Assembly: GCF_014905415.1 (NCBI RefSeq)
Contig: NZ_BNEO01000003.1
Span: 62,001-126,000 of the forward strand
Length of the DNA: 64,000 nucleotides
DNA from: Virgibacillus salexigens
GTDB taxonomy: Bacteria > Bacillota > Bacilli > Bacillales > Amphibacillaceae
Direction: 5' to 3'
This document shows positions 1 to 8,103 of the stretch, piece by piece. The translations under genes were made by a program, and so were the position numbers. The notes under the pieces were generated by a model. It saw only the letters and a list, made by a program, of their open reading frames with translations, had not been told where the DNA came from and did not search any database. Positions within the stretch are counted from its first letter, which is position 1. Each line of letters starts with the position of its first letter.

Positions 1-2342
1 GTTCCTACAATGATGGAGAGTGGCATACGGCAGTTTTGACGGTTGGCATTGACGGGACGAAAATTTACGTCGATGGTAACCAGCTGGGGGCAAGTGATTC
101 CATAGCTTTTTTTAGCAATATTTCAGATTTGGACGGCATGTGGATCGGTAAAAATGTAGACAATGCTGGAGATCAATGGTATTACAAAGGACAGCTTGAA
201 AAAGTACAGCTCTACGATAAAGCACTTACTGCCGAAGAGGTAAAAGCGTTAAGCGGTACGGATAATAATGGTTTTTTCAAGGAAAAAGAACTATTTAATG
301 TAAACGATGGAAAAGGATACGGACAATATCGCATTCCGAGCATCTCTGTTATGGCAAACGGTACTGTCCTTGCTGTTGCAGAGGCGAGAACAGGTGGTGA
401 CCAGACACCTACTGATCTGGTTCTGAGACGGAGTACAGATGGCGGGGAAACATTTTCCGATCAAGTCATCCTGGCACCAGGTGTGGAAAACGGTAACGCT
501 GAAATGAACCCGATGCTGCTTGCAGAAGACAAAGGAAGCACCGTTCATTTACTCTGGAGCCGCTGGGAATGGGACAATCCGCAGTACTTTATCCGTACGA
601 GCAAAGATAATGGGGCAACATGGGGAAAAGCAAGAGAAATTACTTCTGTGCTGGATGCGTACACAAACCCAGATAGCCCTGATTATTTTAAAAATATTTC
701 CGGAGCAGGCATGGGACCAGGGCATGCTTTTCAAATGTCCAATGGAGCACTTGTCGTTCCCATTTATTTAACAACGTACGGGTGGGCCAACAGTACAGTT
801 GCCTACATTTATAGTGAAGATGGCGGAGAAACTTGGAAAGCAGGTCCAAAAGTGCCAAATCCTCCTGGTTTTTCAAAAATCCATGAAAATATGATGGTGG
901 AGATTTCTAATGGTGGTTTAATGGCAAATATGCGTAACCCAGGCAGTGATTATCGGGCAGTCTCCACAACAACTGGACTGGAAGAGCCATGGACGACACC
1001 GGTTTCGGATAAAACGCTGATTGGACCAATAAATGCAGCAAGTCTAGCCCTCTATGATGCGGACACCATTTTATTTACCAATACAGCAAATAAATCAACA
1101 CGTACGAATATGACAATTCGCATGAGTGACGATGATGGCAAAACGTGGTATGAGTCCAGGGAGATTTATGCAGGTCAGACTGGCTATTCCGATGTAGATG
1201 TCGGTCCAGATAAAACCATTTATACATTTTACGAAAAGCCAGCAGGGAGCAAAATTACACTTGCACGTTTTAACAAAGATTGGATTGAAGGCAGCGCAAA
1301 TATTCGGTTAAAAGTAGATGAGCAGGTAAAACCTGGAGTGAGTACCACGGTAAAAACGGCATTTACCAATTATAGCGAAAAGGTAGAAAATGATGTGGCA
1401 ATAAATATGCATGTGCCGGAAAATTGGACAGCAGAAGCGAATCAGTCGGCAGCATTTGATGCCATTGAACCTGGAGAGTCAGTGGAAGTCACCTGGAATA
1501 TAACTCCGGATAAAAATACGCTGGCAGGTAACTATGAATTACGTGTAGATGCTTCCTATGAAATTGGCGGAAATCAGCAAACTGAATCTGCTGTAAAAGA
1601 AGTGAAAATCCTTCCGCCAATACCAACCGAAACAGCTTATTTAAGTGACCTTGGCTGGATTAGCGCGATGAACGGCTGGGGACCAGTGGAGAGGGATACA
1701 AGTGTTGGATCAGATAGTGCTGGTGATGGAAGTACCCTTACTATCAACGGTGAAACATTTGACAAAGGTCTTGGCGTACATGCGTATTCAGAAGTTGTCT
1801 ATCATCTTGGTGGGAAATTCTCCCGCTTTACATCTAAAGTTGGAGTAGACGACGAAGTTTCTCCTGCTTCAGCAGCAAGTGTTGTTTTTGAGGTATGGGG
1901 TGATGGTGGGAAACTCTATGATAGCGGCATTATGACTGCCGATGATGACGCCAAAGCAATCGATGTCTCTATTGAAAATGTGAACGAGCTTAAGTTGATC
2001 GTAACAGACGGTGGCAATGGTAATGGCAGTGACCATGCAAACTGGGCAGAAGCGAAAATAATCCGATATACCGCACCTGTTTCAGCATCCTTAATCGAAG
2101 CACATGTGGAGGAATTAGAAAATGAAGGTGCGTTTGAGAGTGGTCTTATTGCTCGCTTGCTAGGGATGCATGTAGATACATTGGTACAATATGAAGACAA
2201 GGAATTAACAGAGAAACTCATTAAACATCTAAACGGCTTTAAACAGCTGTTGCAGCAACAAAAGGAAAATAACGCTATTTCAGCTAAAGCTTATGACACA
2301 TTAACCGCCGATGCAAAGCGGTTGCTTGCAAAATATCAATGA
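1..2342 (+). CDS. Secreted sialidase (GH33-like), 5'-truncated, with C-terminal FIMAH domain
   Basis: The reading frame is open from base 3, so the start and any signal peptide lie outside the window; about 779 residues are visible. The order is: end of a LamG/concanavalin-like domain (residues 1-88), a six-bladed sialidase domain with the RIP motif (YRIPS, ~110) and four Asp boxes (STDGGETF ~144, SKDNGATW ~200, SEDGGETW ~270, SDDDGKTW ~375), a NEW3-like beta domain (~433-536), an NPCBM-type carbohydrate-binding domain (~543-693), and a helical C-terminal domain (~696-779) shared with the two glycosidases downstream. Sialidases release terminal sialic acid from glycoconjugates. The domain set implies a secreted enzyme with several glycan-binding modules. 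The family call is firm; linkage preference is unknown. Confidence 0.9.
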   Translation, partial: SYNDGEWHTAVLTVGIDGTKIYVDGNQLGASDSIAFFSNISDLDGMWIGKNVDNAGDQWYYKGQLEKVQLYDKALTAEEVKALSGTDNNGFFKEKELFNVNDGKGYGQYRIPSISVMANGTVLAVAEARTGGDQTPTDLVLRRSTDGGETFSDQVILAPGVENGNAEMNPMLLAEDKGSTVHLLWSRWEWDNPQYFIRTSKDNGATWGKAREITSVLDAYTNPDSPDYFKNISGAGMGPGHAFQMSNGALVVPIYLTTYGWANSTVAYIYSEDGGETWKAGPKVPNPPGFSKIHENMMVEISNGGLMANMRNPGSDYRAVSTTTGLEEPWTTPVSDKTLIGPINAASLALYDADTILFTNTANKSTRTNMTIRMSDDDGKTWYESREIYAGQTGYSDVDVGPDKTIYTFYEKPAGSKITLARFNKDWIEGSANIRLKVDEQVKPGVSTTVKTAFTNYSEKVENDVAINMHVPENWTAEANQSAAFDAIEPGESVEVTWNITPDKNTLAGNYELRVDASYEIGGNQQTESAVKEVKILPPIPTETAYLSDLGWISAMNGWGPVERDTSVGSDSAGDGSTLTINGETFDKGLGVHAYSEVVYHLGGKFSRFTSKVGVDDEVSPASAASVVFEVWGDGGKLYDSGIMTADDDAKAIDVSIENVNELKLIVTDGGNGNGSDHANWAEAKIIRYTAPVSASLIEAHVEELENEGAFESGLIARLLGMHVDTLVQYEDKELTEKLIKHLNGFKQLLQQQKENNAISAKAYDTLTADAKRLLAKYQ

Positions 2343-2575
2343 GAACTTGACAACGTTCTTCCCGAGGTAAATTAGCTGCCGGAGGACTTGTCAATATAGA
2401 TTTTCGATCGGGCTGAGTATGTTTTCAATTAACTAGAGGAACTTCCGCTCAATTTGGTTCTGAACTTGATCGCTTAACCGCCTCTCTCGTTCAATTTTCC
2501 CAGCACAGCAGCTTGATCAATTCACTGCCTATCCCAATAAACCCAGAAACAAATTGTTTTAGGAGAGGTGGAACA

Positions 2576-2730
2576 ATGCAGAAAAAAGCTAGTTTCATAA
2601 TAAGGATTGGTCTAGTAACCTGGGATTTCAGAAAATGCTGCAGCAATTTAAGGCAGACAACCAAATAACGGAAAAAGTATTCACCAACCTTACCTCTGAT
2701 GCCAATTATGTAATCGAAAAGTGGAAATAA
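2576..2730 (+). pseudogene. Relic of a FIMAH-domain gene (C-terminal half)
   Basis: A good ribosome binding site (AGGAGAGGTGG) precedes ATG 2576, but that frame closes after 30 codons. The neighbouring frame, open from 2593 and ending at TAA 2728-2730, reads GFQKMLQQFKADNQITEKVF and then NLTSDANYVIEKWK. This matches the last third of the C-terminal domain in the sialidase just upstream and in the GH84 and GH20 enzymes downstream. It therefore looks like the 3' end of a decayed family member that has lost its N-terminal part and frame. The match is read by eye against three in-window copies. Confidence 0.7.
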
Positions 2731-2740
2731 ATCTATATTT

Positions 2741-2778
2741 AAACAGGCATAGTCAAATGGCTGTGTCTGTTTTCTTTT
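2741..2778 (+). terminator. Possible rho-independent terminator
   Basis: ACAGGCATAG and CTGTGTCTGT pair over ten positions with two G-U pairs around an eight-base loop, followed by TTTTCTTTT. It lies just after the FIMAH relic and would end transcription from the sialidase region. Confidence 0.45.
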
Positions 2779-3100
2779 AGCAGACGGTTACAAGAGGTAT
2801 CTTTCCCGTGTTATTCGGGCCATAGAATTTATTAATAGTAAATATAGTAAGGCCCCCATCTGCTCCCAATCACAACAAACTTAATCAGTCTATATTTTCC
2901 ATTGCTGGAAACACAAGAGCCGTCCCTTTGTTTTTAGGTACAACTGCCTGCAATTGAAATTTCCTTTTGCGACAATAGTTCTAATTATAGACAGAATACT
3001 CCTAAAATTTAATGAAAAGAACAATATATCTAATAGAAAGGACAATATCTACATTGTGAAAGCGATTTATTATGTGTAACCTTTATGTAACCAAGACTTA
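2779..3100. other. Intergenic stretch without a recognisable gene
   Basis: No open frame with a ribosome binding site was found on either strand. A weak cre-like match (GTGAAAGCGATTTAT) lies at about 3056-3070. The stretch sits between two FIMAH relics and may be decayed coding sequence. Confidence 0.4.
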
Positions 3101-3329
3101 AGCAGTGAAAAAAACAAATTTGAAGAAGATGGCGAATTTGCCAACTATGGTGCTGCACGATTTTTAAATGTTCACCTAACGACAATAGAAAGCATTGAAA
3201 TGAAAGAGAAAGCGGAAAAAGTAATCAATTGAAGGGTTGAAAAGCTGCTCGATCATCAGAAAGAGAAATGATGTAGAAAAAACTTACAGAACATTGAAAA
3301 CAGGAACCGAAACGTGGATGGATAACTGA
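3101..3329 (+). pseudogene. Second FIMAH-domain relic, multiply frameshifted
   Basis: One frame reads FEEDGEFANYGAARFLNVHL followed by TTIESIEMKEKAEKVIN and a stop at 3230-3232. This follows the first half of the GH84 C-terminal domain (FATDGEISGDSTVRRLQMHL then TAVERYESHENAEKVVK). Shifted frames continue the match as VEKLLDHQKEK (stop near 3270) and TYRTLKTGTETWMDN (stop 3327-3329), corresponding to the QLVEIQHEKG and VYETLQADAEG parts of the GH20 copy. At least two frame changes are needed and no start codon remains, so this is a true relic. Confidence 0.7.
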
Positions 3330-3424
3330 AAGAACTAAATTCATGATTAGAGCTTCTCTGTGACAGGTGTGATTTGTCATGGAGGAGTTACTAAATATCT
3401 AAAAATTTTAAGGAGGATTTTATT

Positions 3425-4012
3425 TTGAGTATTAAAAAACAATTAGGAATGGGAATTATGTCGGCGGCGCTTGGATTATCGTTAATCGGAGGAGGAACGT
3501 ATGCATACTTCAGTGACAGTGAGCAAACGAGCAACACGTTTGCAGCAGGTACGCTTGACCTGTCTGTGGACCCGACAACAATAGTAGATGTCGATAATCT
3601 GCAGCCGGGATCATCGGTAACGCGTAATTTTGAATTGCAGAACAACGGTACACTGGATATCCGCAACGTATATCTGGAAACGGATTATATGGTAGAGGAC
3701 GCCGAAAGCAACAATACCGAAGATTTTGGCGAACATATTCAAGTGCAATTCTTATACAACGCGGATAAGTTTGATGAGGTTGTCTTTGAAACGACGTTGG
3801 CTGAACTGAAGAATATGAGTCCAGAAGCGGTTAATGAAAATATTTTCTATCCGGAATTTGGCGAACAGGGTCTGGAGGCAGGTACAGTCGATGATTTAAC
3901 TGTGAAATTTAACTTTGTCGATAATGGCGAGGACCAGAATCAGTTCCAGGGTGATTCCCTGCAGCTGAACTGGACGTTTAACGCTGAGCAAGGCGAAGGC
4001 GAAGAAAAGTAA
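3425..4012 (+). CDS. TasA/camelysin-family surface fibre protein
   Basis: The start is TTG 3425, eight bases after AAGGAGG. The 195-residue product begins with a signal sequence of the SipW-processed type (GLSLIGGGTYAYFSDSE), followed by SNTFAAGTLDLSVDP and an NLQPGSSVTRNFELQNNG segment typical of TasA, CalY and camelysin. The tail is acidic. In Bacillus such proteins form extracellular fibres of the biofilm matrix after SipW cleavage. Here sipW lies 8.4 kb downstream, and this gene is 67 bases upstream of a secreted glycosidase, an unusual neighbour. Whether it forms fibres, or is instead a camelysin-type protein, cannot be decided from sequence. Confidence 0.85.
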   Translation: MSIKKQLGMGIMSAALGLSLIGGGTYAYFSDSEQTSNTFAAGTLDLSVDPTTIVDVDNLQPGSSVTRNFELQNNGTLDIRNVYLETDYMVEDAESNNTEDFGEHIQVQFLYNADKFDEVVFETTLAELKNMSPEAVNENIFYPEFGEQGLEAGTVDDLTVKFNFVDNGEDQNQFQGDSLQLNWTFNAEQGEGEEK

Positions 4013-4079
4013 TTTGATGAAAGTGGGGAAAGATTACAGTTCTCTCTGCGTTTTATTCTCACAAAGGAGGGTGTGACAT

Positions 4080-7000
4080 TTGAAGGGATGGCGCGTTGTT
4101 TTACTAACGTTAATGCTGATTGTATCACCACTTTTCAGCTTAGCTGCCAGTGCGGCTGAAGACATCGTCAAATCGCAATACGAAATTTATCCACTACCGC
4201 AAACCGAAATAGATTTAGGGACGGATTTTACAGTTACAGACGAAGTAAATATTGTAATGGAAGACGGCATAGATCAGCCAACAAAGGATCTATTGAATGA
4301 AACTCTTGCATCAAAAACAATTACGATTACGACATCAGATAAAGTTGTTTCGGATCGTACTAATATTTTGATTGGAACAAAAGGATCAAATGGCTATGTG
4401 GACACTTATTTTAGTGAAAATATAGATTACGATACCAGTATTTTCGATGAAATTGACCCGTACGTATTAACGATGGATAAAAATTTAGAGGAAAATGGAA
4501 CGATTGCGGTACTCGGAAAAGACACCGATTCGGTATTTTATGGTCTGGAAAGTTTAAAAATGATTATCGACCAGATTTCCGGTAAACAAATTCATTCGAT
4601 GCAGTACGAGGATTACGCCGATACCAAGTGGCGGGGATTTATTGAAGGTTTCTACGGGTTTCCGTGGTCACACGAATCCCGGAAAAGTTTAATGGAATAT
4701 GGTGGGACCATTAAAATGAATGCCTATATTTACGGTCCGAAAGATGAAAAATATCACAACAGCCAGTGGAGAAAGCTTTATCCGAAAGAAGAGCTGGCGA
4801 AAATTAAAGAACTTGCCCAAGTAGGACATGAAACCAAAACGGAATTTATCTGGGCGATTCATCCGGGTTTCAATATGATTGACTGGGATAATTATGATCA
4901 AGAAATGGATAAACTGTTTGCAAAATTTGAGCAGTTGTATGGTGCGGGTGTACGGCAGTTTGGTTTGTTTATGGATGATATCAGTACAGCCCAGGCGCTA
5001 AAAGATAAGGACAAACATGTAAAATTAATTACCGACATTGCCAACTGGGTAAAAGAAAAAGGTGATGTAAAGCCATTAGTCTACACGCCGCCATTTTACA
5101 ATCAGGCATGGACAGGTTCGTATGGTAAGCCATACTTGGAAGCATTACGCGACGTACCGGAAAATGTAGAAATTATGTGGACTGGCAGTGGTGTTGTTGG
5201 GACCGTTAATGAACAAGACATGCAATGGGTGAAAGATATCATCGGACGTGATCCGTTTGTATGGCTGAACTGGCCTGTCAACGATTATGTGAATTCCAGA
5301 CTGATGCTTGGTAAGGGGGAAGTGTTGAAGCCAGGTACGCATAACATTGCAGGTGTTGTTTCAAACCCGATGCGTTGGGCAGAACTATCGAAAATAGCAC
5401 TGTTTGCTGTTGCGGATTTCACGTGGAATGTTGATGAATTTGATGCCAAACAGAGCTGGCTTGATTCCTTTGACTATATTGCACCAAATGCAGCATCGGA
5501 ACTGAATACAATTGCTTACCATTTAAGTGATCCATCGCCAAGCACACATGGACTCGTAGTCGGTGAATCGGAAAATATTAAAACGGAATTAAACACGTTT
5601 CGAGATAAGTTTGCTAATGGAGAATCAGTTGATGAAGTCGGTAGGCAGCTGATCGATGAATTTAACAAAATATTGGATGCCATCAGCGGTTTTCGCGAAA
5701 AAAGCACGAACGAGCAAATGGTTGATGAAATAAACCCATGGCTCAATAGTCTGAAAAATGTGGTGCAGGCTGATAAACAGGCGGTGCAGTCAGCTATAGC
5801 ACTGCAAAATAACGACTTGAACGCAGCGTGGGAGTCACTAGGAAATGCTTCTATTGCAATGGCGAAGTCAAAAACATTTACTATTGAAAAGCTGAATTCT
5901 CCTGATGTGACGGTGGAGGCAGGTGCCAAGCGGTTAGTTCCGTTTGCCAATGAGTTAATTAACAAACTCGATGCCAAAATCTATACATCTATTGATCCGA
6001 AAGCAACTGCCAATATTCCAATGACATCCTATAATTATACAAATATGGAAAAAATATCAGACGGTGATCCGGAAACACTTGTCTATATCAAAACGTTGCA
6101 GGAAAACGGTGACTGGTATGGTGTTGATCTAGGAAAAACAGTCCCTGTAAACGATATTCATATTTTACAAGGAAGAAATAATGACGACCATGACATTTTC
6201 CATCGTGGGTTATTGGAATACTCTATAGACGGTGAAAACTGGACTGCAATAGGTGGGGAGCGTTCCGGTTATAAAGTGGATGTCGATAACCTTGATGTAG
6301 AAGCACGTTATGTCCGCTATCGTCTGACACATGCAGGCGTACCTGGTGGAAAGCCTGATCTATGGACGGCAATCAGGGAATTCACGATCAATGCCAACAA
6401 GGAAAAGGCAGGCCTGTATACGAATGTTGACAAGTTAACTGCGGAAGTAAAAAGTACGAACACACAGGCAACATTGGAAAATCTGGCCGGTGTAACACTG
6501 AAACCATCCGAGTATATCGGGATTGCATTGCCGACAATTGAAAAAATCGGATCTATTAAGCTAGACCGAAGTAAAACTGATGCTACATTGCAAGTATCCG
6601 AAAACGGGATCGAATGGGAAGGAGTTAAGGAAGAAGCCCCTTATCCAAACGCATCGTATGTGCGTCTAGTGAATAAGACGGATGAAACGATCACATTTGA
6701 TTTAACAAAATTGCAGGTCAAATTGAACAAATTTATCGAACCAAATGTCACCCATAATTATGAAAGTGTATACCAGGGCAAAGCTGAGAATCTTTATGAT
6801 GGAGATTTGAATACAAAGACATGGTTCGGCGGGATACAGGACACAGGTAAATACGTGCAAATTGACATGGGCGGCATGGTTAATGTCAATGATGTAGCTG
6901 TTGCTATTAACGATGGTGAAGGAGATTATTTCCGCCAAGGTGACTTGCAAATTTCCAAAGACGGTGAAACATGGGAAACCATTCACACGTTTGAGAACCC

Positions 7001-7817
7001 AGGTGACCACAGCTTAAACTTCCCTGATCACGAAGTACCGTATCGTTACAAGCGTGTGCAAGTTGACGGCGAACAAGCGCGATATATTCGTTTGATTTCC
7101 ACGGAAAATCATAATGTTTGGCTTGGTTTAAACGAAATTATCGTGAACGAAGGCATGGAAAAACCCGGACCGAAAAATCTTGCTGTGAATGCTAATCCAA
7201 AAGGCTCAAACGGAAATGAAGCAGTACAGGCGATTGATGGCAAATTAGCGACGTTCTATACACCTAATGGAGACGCACAAGCAGGACAGCTGAATTACAA
7301 GCTTTCAAAGGATACAGAAGTTGGCAGTGTCATGATTCTGCAAAGCCCGCAAGTTATTTCCGATGCGGACGTTTCAATACGAGATACTGAAGGCTGGCAT
7401 AAAGTCGGCAGCCTGTCAAAATCGCTGAACACATTGAATACGTCTGATTATGATCATGTGCTGGAAGTGAAATTGGAATGGACTGGTGATGTGAATCCGC
7501 AAATCCATGAAATCATTCCAGTAGTAAAAACAGAACATCCTGCAGACAAGACGGTAGCGGATGTAAAAGAAATGGTGAAGGAATTTGCAACTGACGGTGA
7601 GATTAGCGGTGACAGCACAGTTCGCAGGTTACAGATGCATCTGACAGCAGTCGAACGCTATGAATCACATGAGAATGCGGAAAAAGTTGTAAAACATATG
7701 AAAAGTTTTCAACAGCTGGTTTTTTACTACCAAAAACAAGGGAAGGTTTCGGATACGGCGAACGATTCGCTGAATGTAGCCGCTGATGCTTTGCTGATGC
7801 AGTGGAAAAAGGAATAG
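4080..7817 (+). CDS. Secreted GH84 beta-N-acetylglucosaminidase (hyaluronidase-like) with FIMAH domain
   Basis: TTG 4080 follows AAAGGAGGG. A signal peptide (to about residue 26) precedes a GH20b-like N-terminal domain (~35-175) and the GH84 catalytic domain (~183-480). That domain shows RGFIEGFYGFPWS at ~185 and the catalytic aspartate pair D299-D300 in FGLFMDDIS. A helical region follows (~490-620), then at least two discoidin/CBM32-like domains (~640-780 and ~880-1035), a further beta domain, and the C-terminal FIMAH domain (~1165-1245). Relatives remove terminal beta-GlcNAc from mucin-type glycans or act on hyaluronan. The 1245-residue modular layout resembles clostridial NagH/NagJ enzymes. 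The catalytic call is firm; the natural substrate is inferred. Confidence 0.92.
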   Translation: MKGWRVVLLTLMLIVSPLFSLAASAAEDIVKSQYEIYPLPQTEIDLGTDFTVTDEVNIVMEDGIDQPTKDLLNETLASKTITITTSDKVVSDRTNILIGTKGSNGYVDTYFSENIDYDTSIFDEIDPYVLTMDKNLEENGTIAVLGKDTDSVFYGLESLKMIIDQISGKQIHSMQYEDYADTKWRGFIEGFYGFPWSHESRKSLMEYGGTIKMNAYIYGPKDEKYHNSQWRKLYPKEELAKIKELAQVGHETKTEFIWAIHPGFNMIDWDNYDQEMDKLFAKFEQLYGAGVRQFGLFMDDISTAQALKDKDKHVKLITDIANWVKEKGDVKPLVYTPPFYNQAWTGSYGKPYLEALRDVPENVEIMWTGSGVVGTVNEQDMQWVKDIIGRDPFVWLNWPVNDYVNSRLMLGKGEVLKPGTHNIAGVVSNPMRWAELSKIALFAVADFTWNVDEFDAKQSWLDSFDYIAPNAASELNTIAYHLSDPSPSTHGLVVGESENIKTELNTFRDKFANGESVDEVGRQLIDEFNKILDAISGFREKSTNEQMVDEINPWLNSLKNVVQADKQAVQSAIALQNNDLNAAWESLGNASIAMAKSKTFTIEKLNSPDVTVEAGAKRLVPFANELINKLDAKIYTSIDPKATANIPMTSYNYTNMEKISDGDPETLVYIKTLQENGDWYGVDLGKTVPVNDIHILQGRNNDDHDIFHRGLLEYSIDGENWTAIGGERSGYKVDVDNLDVEARYVRYRLTHAGVPGGKPDLWTAIREFTINANKEKAGLYTNVDKLTAEVKSTNTQATLENLAGVTLKPSEYIGIALPTIEKIGSIKLDRSKTDATLQVSENGIEWEGVKEEAPYPNASYVRLVNKTDETITFDLTKLQVKLNKFIEPNVTHNYESVYQGKAENLYDGDLNTKTWFGGIQDTGKYVQIDMGGMVNVNDVAVAINDGEGDYFRQGDLQISKDGETWETIHTFENPGDHSLNFPDHEVPYRYKRVQVDGEQARYIRLISTENHNVWLGLNEIIVNEGMEKPGPKNLAVNANPKGSNGNEAVQAIDGKLATFYTPNGDAQAGQLNYKLSKDTEVGSVMILQSPQVISDADVSIRDTEGWHKVGSLSKSLNTLNTSDYDHVLEVKLEWTGDVNPQIHEIIPVVKTEHPADKTVADVKEMVKEFATDGEISGDSTVRRLQMHLTAVERYESHENAEKVVKHMKSFQQLVFYYQKQGKVSDTANDSLNVAADALLMQWKKE

Positions 7818-7904
7818 CGCTGCAATAGATCGGTGAAGAACACAGGCAGATCGTGAGCTGATGAGCAGAGCATTAACGTGAGAGCTTGATGAGTTGAAGG
7901 GAGA

Positions 7905-7968
7905 AACGCTAAAGCTCACAAATAGCATGTTAAATTTCACAATCATACGCTAATATTCACAATTAAAA
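7905..7968 (+). repeat. Three phased 20-21 bp degenerate repeats upstream of the GH20 gene
   Basis: TCACAA recurs at 7916, 7937 and 7957, each preceded by a GCTAA- or GTTAAA-like block (ACGCTAAAGCTCACAA, ATGTTAAATTTCACAA, ACGCTAATATTCACAA). Spacings of 21 and 20 bases place the copies on the same face of the helix. The position, 136 bases before the GH20 start, suggests a protein-binding array, but no known operator was recognised. Confidence 0.45.
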
Positions 7969-8047
7969 TGCAAGTTTTGTAGAAAAACAAAGGCGCTAGA
8001 GCAGGACATGGTTTATCCGGTAATTAGCTTTAAATGTTTCAAAACAC

Positions 8048-8078
8048 GTGGCTCCCTTTCTTTTTTACGGGGAGTCAC
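8048..8078 (+). promoter_or_regulatory. Hairpin in the leader of the GH20 gene
   Basis: GTGGCTCCC and GGGAGTCAC pair with one G-T over nine positions around a U-rich loop, 26 bases before the GH20 start. It could be an upstream terminator or a leader structure. It lacks a clean T tract after the stem. Confidence 0.35.
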
Positions 8079-8103
8079 TACTTAAATAGGTGAGGTGAAA
8101 GCG

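Noticed and set aside
5516-5977. 153-codon antisense frame in the GH84 gene
   Set aside because: Low-complexity Ser/Leu-rich translation opposite a well-supported helical region of the enzyme, with no ribosome binding site.
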